A DNA stretch of 8,797 nucleotides. Source: Syntrophobacter sp. DG_60 (GTDB lineage Bacteria; Desulfobacterota; Desulfofervidia; Desulfofervidales; DG-60). Shown one piece after another: positions 6,348 through 8,797 of this stretch. Position 1 is the stretch's first letter. Each line of letters begins with the position of its first letter. Below the pieces are notes generated by a model, which searched no databases, had not been told where the DNA came from, and saw only the letters and a program-made list of their open reading frames with translations. The stretch is from the NCBI GenBank assembly GCA_001304365.1, contig LJNA01000058.1, positions 1 through 8,797 of the forward strand, read 5' to 3'. Made by a program: the position numbers and the translations under genes.

Positions 6348-7327
6348 CAATCTCTTGCCAATACGGTAGTGATCACGGACATGCCAATCCTAAGTGGTAA
6401 ATTTGGATCTTGCTCTTCCTCCAAGACGATTTTTACAGGAATCCTTTGCACTACCTTTACCCAATTACCTGTAGCATTTTCTGGAGGAAAAAGGGAAAAG
6501 ACTGCTCCGCTTCCTGCCTGAATACTTTCCACCCGCCCATAAAACTTTTTCCCAGGATAGGTATCCACCTTAATAGTCACCTTCTGGCCTACTTTGATCC
6601 TCTCTAACTGGGTTTCCTTATAGTTTGCCTCTATCCAGATGTTGCTCAAAGGAACCATAGCCAAAAGCGGCATTCCAGGTTTCACCCTATGACCTACTTC
6701 TACAGACCTCTTTGTGATATATCCAGTTACTGGTGCCTTAATGATAGTATATTTTATGTCCAGCATAGCGTCATTTACCTGTGCTTCTTGGTCTTCCACT
6801 TGAGCCTTGGCTATATCTATCATTACTTTTGCCTGACTTAATTTTTCTTTAGCTACATCAAGACTAGCCTTTGTTACCTTATAATGTGTAAGGGCATGGT
6901 CATATTTTTCTTTTGAAACGGCAGCCTTTTTAAATAAGGCCTCTGCCCTATTTAGGTCTATCTTTGCTTGTTCGAACTGTGCTTTGGCCAATGTCAAATT
7001 TGCCTGAGCTGCTTGAAAATTTACCTTTGCCTCTCTTAATTTCCACTTGGCTAGAGAAAGGGAAGCCCTCGCCTGTGAAAGTTTTACCTCATACCTTTCA
7101 GGATCAATAGTTAAAAGTACTTCTCCCTCTTTTACCAATTCATTGTCATCTACTAAGACTTTGAGCACTGTACCCTCTATTCGGGGGCTAATCCAATGGA
7201 TATGCCCGCACACATATGCATTGTCTGTGGTAATATGGGTCTTTTTGTATTGTAAATAGAAAAGCACTGCAACTAAGGAAATTAAAATAAAGATAAAAAC
7301 AAAGATAGAAATCTTAATTACCTTCAT
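6347..7327 (-). CDS. emrA: EmrA-type membrane fusion protein of an MFS efflux pump (HlyD family)
   Basis: This 326-residue protein anchors in the inner membrane by one N-terminal helix (about residues 4-26) and reaches into the periplasm. The EmrA hallmark T-T-D-N-A-Y-V is at residues 33-39, followed by HWISPRIEGTVLKVLVDDNELVKEGEVL (first lipoyl half). An Ala/Lys-rich coiled-coil hairpin of about 110 residues follows. Next are IIKAPVTGYITKRSVEVGHRVKPGMPLL (second lipoyl half) and the barrel domain with ANYKETQLERIKVGQKV and QRIPVKI, all in EmrA order. It has no lipobox, unlike the RND adaptor downstream. The ATG has only a weak AGAAGA upstream. The 3' end is coupled to emrB. Transcription probably starts at the TetR-type promoter near 7571, leaving a leader of about 245 nt. 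Confidence 0.92.
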   Translation of the reverse strand: MKVIKISIFVFIFILISLVAVLFYLQYKKTHITTDNAYVCGHIHWISPRIEGTVLKVLVDDNELVKEGEVLLTIDPERYEVKLSQARASLSLAKWKLREAKVNFQAAQANLTLAKAQFEQAKIDLNRAEALFKKAAVSKEKYDHALTHYKVTKASLDVAKEKLSQAKVMIDIAKAQVEDQEAQVNDAMLDIKYTIIKAPVTGYITKRSVEVGHRVKPGMPLLAMVPLSNIWIEANYKETQLERIKVGQKVTIKVDTYPGKKFYGRVESIQAGSGAVFSLFPPENATGNWVKVVQRIPVKIVLEEEQDPNLPLRIGMSVITTVLARD

Positions 7328-7416
7328 CTATATTCTTCTATAGTAGTTTTTTATTGTGTCCATAATGTAAAAATCTTTTGCAGCCACCTTCAAAATAATA
7401 TCTCTTGTAATCGTTC

Positions 7417-7505
7417 ACCGCAGAGTGCACAGAGGACACAGAGAAAAATAAGAATTTTAAAAATGCTTTGCTTTTGTGCTTTGCGATCTCTGCTTTCTCT
7501 GCGGT
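7417..7505. repeat. 89-bp imperfect inverted-repeat element in the emrA leader
   Basis: The arms at 7417-7443 and 7479-7505 are inverted 27-bp copies with about 19 of 27 matches. Both outer ends are a perfect ACCGCAGAG / CTCTGCGGT pair, and the loop is 35 bp and A/T-rich. The inner parts consist of CAGAG-like words, a type of CGCAGAG interspersed repeat common in many bacterial genomes. It lies wholly inside the predicted emrA leader transcript, where it could form a hairpin. Confidence 0.7.
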
Positions 7506-7553
7506 AAATAAAAAATGATGAACGCTTGCTATCTCTTTGCTTCCCTTTTTGAC

Positions 7554-7582
7554 TTTTGACCAAAATCGTTTTTTAGTCATAT
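7554..7582 (-). promoter_or_regulatory. Putative TetR-family operator in front of emrAB (copy 2)
   Basis: The core TGAC, 15 bp, GTCA (7557-7579) is identical to that before tetR. Outside the core one flank differs (GTCATA instead of GTCAAA), so the palindrome is slightly shorter. It abuts and overlaps the -10 box at 7578-7583. Repression of emrAB by the TetR protein encoded at 2538-3134 is inferred from the identical site. Confidence 0.72.
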
Positions 7583-7605
7583 AACATGATTTTAAAGAAT
7601 GTCAA
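7578..7605 (-). promoter_or_regulatory. Sigma-70 promoter of emrAB
   Basis: On the minus strand the -35 box TTGACA (7605-7600) is followed by 16 nt and a -10 box TATATG (7583-7578), giving a start near 7571. The -35 is perfect and the -10 fair. Both correspond by alignment to the promoter before tetR. The emrA ATG is about 245 nt downstream. Confidence 0.68.
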
Positions 7606-7712
7606 TATTTTTAACGTTGCTATTGGAATTAAAAAAGAGAGAGATACTATCATGCTTAGGAAACCAGTTTGTTGGGTTTTATTGTTGAACAGCCAATCTC
7701 CCAATTTCTCTA

Positions 7713-8797
7713 TCAGTCTCTATCAGTCTCTTCTTTAATCAAGTCTCCTTTCACCAATACCTGTTTAATGTCCGTAATAGTCTTATACTGAGTGGTGATA
7801 ATTTCAATGCCTGCATCGGAAAGGACATAAAATGGCCCACGTCCTTCTAACTTCTGTCTGCTTACTACTATATCCACACCGTTTTTAATTAACCATTCAC
7901 CTACCTTTATACCCTTTCCCTTCTTTTCTGTGGCATATGGATTAGATATAATCTTTTCTTCCAAGATATAATTATCTTTCCTTAATTTAATAAAATAAAA
8001 GTAAGGGGCATCGCCAAAGTGCTCTGAGACAGCAATCTTGTCTATGTCCAATGGAGCACTATAAACCAAGCTATCTTTGGATATAGGTTCATAGTGGATC
8101 AAGATATGGTCTACGTGAGGGATTTCTTGTTTGATCCTTTGCTCAATCTGCTCACTAATCAAATGGGCCTTTTTAAAATCGTGCACATTGAGGGCGGTTA
8201 CTAGTTCAATAAATTTATACCTTCCCGAACTTCTTCCCCAAATGGTCTTTACCTTCGCCACACGGGGTTCAGATAAAACAATCTCCTTTACTTTATCTAA
8301 AGTGGTAAAATCTACAGAGGCATCTAAAAGCACCTTGATACTATCTACAAAGATCTCTAAGCCAGCTTTACCAATAAGAACCGCTACAAGTAACGCCACA
8401 ACCCTATCCAAACCAATCCCAAAGCTTTCCCCTATTAGGCCCACCAAAATAGCCAATGATGATAACATATCTGTCTTAATGTGCTGGGCATCGGCTACAA
8501 TGCTGGGAGAGCCTATTTCCTGTCCTTTTTTATATTCATATCTAGAAAATAGATATGTAATAACTATGGTCAGACATACACCTATTATAGCTACGGGTAT
8601 CTGGCGGAGATAAGTTACACCTCCTTTGGTAAAAGCATGTTTGACAATCTCAAAACCTGCGCCAAAGATTAAGAAAGCTACCACTAAAGAAATGAGGTTT
8701 TCCACCTTGTATAAACCATAGGGGAAGATGGAAGAGCGGCGTTTGGAAATTTTAATGCCTATTAAAATAGTACCAGAGGCCACAACATCAGAAAGAG
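7713..8797 (-). CDS. Cation diffusion facilitator with C-terminal NifX/NifB-like domain (5' end outside window)
   Basis: The reading frame is open to the right edge, so TM1 and part of TM2 are missing. The visible part begins L-S-D-V-V-A-S, the metal-site end of TM2. The GTG at 8783 is just an internal Val. Counting from that Val, TM segments follow at about 31-50, 62-80 and 103-147. The CDF metal motif H-I-K-T-D (H101, D105) sits at TM5. Next is the cytoplasmic CDF domain (about 155-232, ending VDHILIHYEP). A further domain at about 245-345 (DIDKIAVSEHFGDAPYFYFI; GEWLIKNGVDIVVS; GRGPFYVLSDAGIEI) resembles the NifX/NifB accessory fold (PF02579). The protein should export divalent metals such as Zn or Fe; the metal is not decidable. 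Its link to the pump genes downstream is unknown. Confidence 0.9.
   Translation of the reverse strand, partial: LSDVVASGTILIGIKISKRRSSIFPYGLYKVENLISLVVAFLIFGAGFEIVKHAFTKGGVTYLRQIPVAIIGVCLTIVITYLFSRYEYKKGQEIGSPSIVADAQHIKTDMLSSLAILVGLIGESFGIGLDRVVALLVAVLIGKAGLEIFVDSIKVLLDASVDFTTLDKVKEIVLSEPRVAKVKTIWGRSSGRYKFIELVTALNVHDFKKAHLISEQIEQRIKQEIPHVDHILIHYEPISKDSLVYSAPLDIDKIAVSEHFGDAPYFYFIKLRKDNYILEEKIISNPYATEKKGKGIKVGEWLIKNGVDIVVSRQKLEGRGPFYVLSDAGIEIITTQYKTITDIKQVLVKGDLIKEETDRD

Larger units (their letters stand above)
7546..7611 (-). repeat. Direct repeat, copy 2 (promoter/operator module)
   Basis: This is the partner of 3135-3202, in the same orientation and 4411 bp away. The first 34 bp are identical, and the remainder is similar with small gaps. 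It includes a -35 box, a -10 box and the palindromic core. Below it the sequence loses the tetR reading frame, although GGGA and AAAGA words at similar spacing hint that a few bases of the tetR start may have been copied too. Confidence 0.9.
7328..7712. other. Non-coding control region and long leader before emrA
   Basis: These 385 bp hold the second promoter/operator copy (7546-7611) and an 89-bp inverted-repeat element (7417-7505). A stretch of open frame across 7338-7580 is not gene-like: it reads through the repeat and the operator. On the CDF side no convincing terminator is seen, only a 5-bp AAACC/GGTTT pairing near 7664-7682 without a T-run. A perfect tandem 10-bp repeat (TCTCTATCAG at 7707-7716 and 7717-7726) lies across the CDF stop codon. 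Confidence 0.6.

Noticed and set aside
7338..7580. Open frame of 80 codons before emrA on the minus strand
   Set aside because: It begins inside the duplicated operator, reads straight through the 89-bp inverted repeat and has no ribosome-binding site or family resemblance. It is an accidental frame in a repeat.
8131..8613. Open frame on the plus strand, 160 codons
   Set aside because: It is antisense to the CDF gene, which has recognisable metal-site motifs. No start signal or family resemblance is seen.
8781..8783. GTG as a possible start of the CDF gene
   Set aside because: The frame continues to the window edge and encodes L-S-D, the conserved end of TM2, so this codon is internal.

Overview
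All genes lie on the minus strand, so transcription runs from high to low coordinates. The DNA is A+T-rich (visibly under 40% GC), and the proteins are rich in Lys, Ile and Glu. A TolC-type outer-membrane factor, a lipoprotein adaptor and the start of an RND pump show a two-membrane (Gram-negative) bacterium. Low GC together with a CDF transporter fused to a NifX-type domain would fit a Desulfobacterota or Thermodesulfobacteria-like lineage, but that is only a guess from style.

Layout in transcription order. (1) 8797-7713: the 3' part of a cation diffusion facilitator with a C-terminal NifX/NifB-like domain. (2) 7712-7328: non-coding DNA with a promoter, a TetR-type operator and an 89-bp inverted-repeat element. 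(3) 7327-4845: an EmrA/EmrB-type two-gene drug efflux system. (4) 4844-4591: non-coding DNA with an 88-bp inverted-repeat element, TGCAAA-rich repeats and a perfect-looking hairpin. (5) 4590-4060: a half-size ArsP/DUF318-type permease. (6) 3918-3254: a TumE-type toxin-antitoxin pair. (7) 3134 to the left edge: an RND operon tetR, tolC-like, acrA/mexA-like and the first 19 codons of an acrB-like pump gene.

The most notable point is a 34-bp sequence that is identical in front of tetR (3135-3168) and in front of emrA (7546-7579), in the same orientation. It sits in a longer match of about 66-68 bp that also keeps a -35 box and a -10 box. Inside it is an imperfect palindrome (TGAC, 15 bp, GTCA) abutting the -10 box. 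The simplest reading is that the TetR-family protein represses its own RND operon and, through the second copy, the distant EmrAB pump. The single tolC-like gene could then serve both pumps. The same two copies are direct repeats around a 4.4-kb block (emrAB, permease, toxin-antitoxin), which could make that block deletable or reflect how it arrived.
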